Below, piece by piece: positions 5,342 to 6,780 of a stretch of 6,780 nucleotides of DNA. The DNA comes from Desulfoplanes sp. (GTDB taxonomy: Bacteria > Desulfobacterota > Desulfovibrionia > Desulfovibrionales > Desulfomicrobiaceae): assembly GCA_028708105.1 (NCBI GenBank), contig JAQVZR010000098.1:1-6780 (forward strand), written 5' to 3'. Under the pieces are notes generated by a model, which saw only the letters and a program-made list of their open reading frames with translations, was not told where the DNA came from and searched no databases. The number at the start of each line of letters is the position of its first letter. Positions within the stretch are counted from its first letter, which is position 1. Both the position numbers and the translations under genes were made by a program.

Positions 5342-5521
5342 TTATTTTTTCTTTTTTTGGTCCAGTTTATACTTGGTAAGTCCTGCCAGGATACCACAGC
5401 CAAAGCCTGTCATGAGGGCACGTAAAGGGTGTATGCCGAACCATCCTGCAATGAGTCCGATGGAGCCACCGAGAATAAGTCCACGCATAACAGCCTGTCC
5501 AAGATCGTTATTTTGTTGCAT
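5342..5521 (-). CDS. Small glycine-rich two-helix membrane protein
   Basis: A 59-residue protein begins at ATG 5521 with AGGAAAG ideally placed 5-6 nt upstream and stops at TAA 5344-5342. After a polar start (MQQNNDLGQA) come two hydrophobic, glycine-rich segments, about 13-30 (RGLILGGSIGLIAGWFGI) and about 33-48 (RALMTGFGCGILAGLT), separated by a short HPLR turn. A positively charged tail ends in KKKK. This predicts a helical hairpin in the inner membrane with G-x3-G-type packing. It lies 88 nt after the PEP-swivel gene on the same strand, probably in one transcript with it. The layout is loosely reminiscent of small AtpZ/AtpI-like or holin-like proteins but I cannot assign it. Its function is unknown. 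Confidence 0.75.
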   Translation of the reverse strand: MQQNNDLGQAVMRGLILGGSIGLIAGWFGIHPLRALMTGFGCGILAGLTKYKLDQKKKK

Positions 5522-5609
5522 ATTCTTTCCTGTTGTGTTGATTGTTCTTGAAATATCACAAGGATTGCCTTCTTAGGCCTTCCAGACCTGGCTGTCCAGA
5601 ACCGAGCGG

Positions 5610-6780
5610 TTATGCGTGCGATTTCTCTTGGGTATAGATGTTTCTGATTTTCTCGATATCCTGAATTATTTTCTCTCTGTATTGTGCCACACTATTGTCA
5701 TTGGACATAATCATGTCTAGCTGCCGAGTATGCACAAGCAGGTACCCGAGAATGGCCAGATGATTTTCAAGGAACTGCTGATCATAATTGTCCATTCTGG
5801 CAAACATGGCATCTTCTCGGACCCGGGTCTGAAAATCGTATCGTTCCAGAATCTCGCCTATGAATTCTGCCCGACGTACTTTGCGTCGATAATCCGCGGC
5901 CCCACCTTTGAATTGGAAACGAAGATAGTTTTCTCGGACCCGCTCTCCGACAAGCGCTTCAATACTCGTAAAATGATATCCAAAACGTGATTGGAGATTG
6001 CAAAAATTTTTGGATATCATGAAATAATTTCGGTTTGTAAAATCCGAGGCTACCGCCGGATTCAGATGCGGATTGGTTGCCGACTGCATCATGACATTCA
6101 TAAATCCCTTGCCGTCTATGCTTGGAGGACCATCCCAGGGTATAGCTACGCATCCCCTCCAGATGGCCAACATGGGAATAGAGATAATATTGTCCAAGTG
6201 GACAAACTTTCCCTGAACCTCCTCACGGAAGCCGTCATCCAGATTGATAATCCACCACTGCATGGGAACTCTGGCCTTGAGCTGTTTGCTGGACCGGGGA
6301 GAAAAGGGATGGGTTTTTCCGAAATCAAACATATCCTGCACAGATTTCTCGTGAGCAAAACGAGTGATATCATGATAAGTTTTACAAGCAGTCGGGCTGA
6401 ATGCAAGGGCATCAGGGTCAAGGAGATTAAGGGGCAAAATATGGCGCGAAATATTTTTCAGCGTATTGTAAACCGGACTGCCATGCATAAGATTTTTGTG
6501 GGGCGCTGCGCTCTGGATTAAGGAATCGATACGTCCTGGATACAAGGCCCCTCCATCAGCATCCAAAGTTATTTCCTGCCCGTTATGCAGCATCTCTGTA
6601 ATATTTTTGACGCCAAAGAGAGCCGGCACACCGAATTCGCGGGCTACGTTTGCCAGATGGCCGGCAACACTGCCATGTTCTGTTATAACACCCCCGGCTT
6701 TACCTAAAACCGAAGCCCAACGTGGTAATGATTTCGATGAAACCAAAATGGCATTTTCAGGAAATAGCAAAATGTCTACA
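5610..6780 (-). CDS. PEP/pyruvate-type phosphotransfer protein, C-terminal part (5' end off window)
   Basis: The visible 389 residues are open to the right edge; the real start lies beyond 6780. Residues about 1-85 are a PEP-utilising mobile (swivel) domain: [20 protein letters not shown] (29-48) followed by FGVPALFGV, with His41 aligned to the phosphohistidine of pyruvate-water dikinase and rifampicin phosphotransferase and Arg47 six residues on. It closes with [13 protein letters not shown]. An ATP-grasp PEP/pyruvate-binding domain is expected upstream. The remaining 300 residues are not the usual PEP-binding TIM barrel. They contain [14 protein letters not shown] (171-184), [20 protein letters not shown] (251-270) and a basic [14 protein letters not shown] (290-303), and end in charged helices. 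I recall this C-terminus from PPDK-like proteins of sulfate reducers, but its substrate is not known to me. The small membrane-protein gene follows after 88 nt. Confidence 0.8.
   Translation of the reverse strand, partial: VDILLFPENAILVSSKSLPRWASVLGKAGGVITEHGSVAGHLANVAREFGVPALFGVKNITEMLHNGQEITLDADGGALYPGRIDSLIQSAAPHKNLMHGSPVYNTLKNISRHILPLNLLDPDALAFSPTACKTYHDITRFAHEKSVQDMFDFGKTHPFSPRSSKQLKARVPMQWWIINLDDGFREEVQGKFVHLDNIISIPMLAIWRGCVAIPWDGPPSIDGKGFMNVMMQSATNPHLNPAVASDFTNRNYFMISKNFCNLQSRFGYHFTSIEALVGERVRENYLRFQFKGGAADYRRKVRRAEFIGEILERYDFQTRVREDAMFARMDNYDQQFLENHLAILGYLLVHTRQLDMIMSNDNSVAQYREKIIQDIEKIRNIYTQEKSHA

Noticed and set aside
5730..6521. Plus-strand frames of 86 and 176 codons
   Set aside because: They are antisense to the PEP-swivel protein, whose motifs are clear on the minus strand.

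Overview
The window looks like a chromosomal segment of a moderately AT-rich Gram-negative bacterium. The gene set (a Glk-type glucokinase start, a PAS/NtrB-like soluble histidine kinase, a PEP-utilising swivel protein with an unusual C-terminus, and a phage-CI-type small regulator) fits the sulfate-reducing Desulfobacterota, for example Desulfovibrionales relatives. That placement rests on remembered protein families and on no ribosomal or marker gene, so it is only moderately sure. Every gene I can support lies on the minus strand, so the reading order is right to left.

Right end (6780 to about 5340): the C-terminal 389 residues of a PEP/pyruvate-type phosphotransfer protein. They hold the phosphohistidine swivel domain followed by a long region that is not the usual PEP-binding TIM barrel. 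After 88 nt comes a 59-residue glycine-rich protein with two predicted membrane segments. After a further 325 nt comes a soluble sensor histidine kinase (5016-3475) with a Rossmann-like N-terminal domain, a cysteine-bearing PAS domain and a complete HisKA/HATPase core. It ends in a clear intrinsic terminator.

Middle (3474 to 1640): about 1.2 kb with no convincing gene, then a 169-residue phage-CI-type helix-turn-helix regulator (2260-1751) with its own terminator. Two dense clusters of GTTAA/TTAAC half-sites and palindromes (about 2295-2425 and 3056-3300) flank a 600-bp stretch nearly free of the motif. The nearer cluster overlaps a likely promoter of the regulator, which suggests autoregulation. 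A 15-bp perfect hairpin lies inside the silent interval.

Left (1640 to 1): an intergenic segment with a hairpin-forming inverted repeat of the 'accgcgaagg' type (MITE-like), then an OmpR/PhoB-type response regulator (1047-322) ending in a strong terminator, and finally the first 20 codons of a probable glucokinase running off the left edge. The response regulator has no adjacent kinase in view. The kinase upstream is more than 2 kb away and of a different subfamily, so pairing them is speculation.

The items most worth a second look are the operator-like clusters around the silent interval, the kinase with a dinucleotide-fold sensor domain in the same block as a barrel-less PEP-swivel protein, and the glycine substitution in the acidic pocket of the response regulator.
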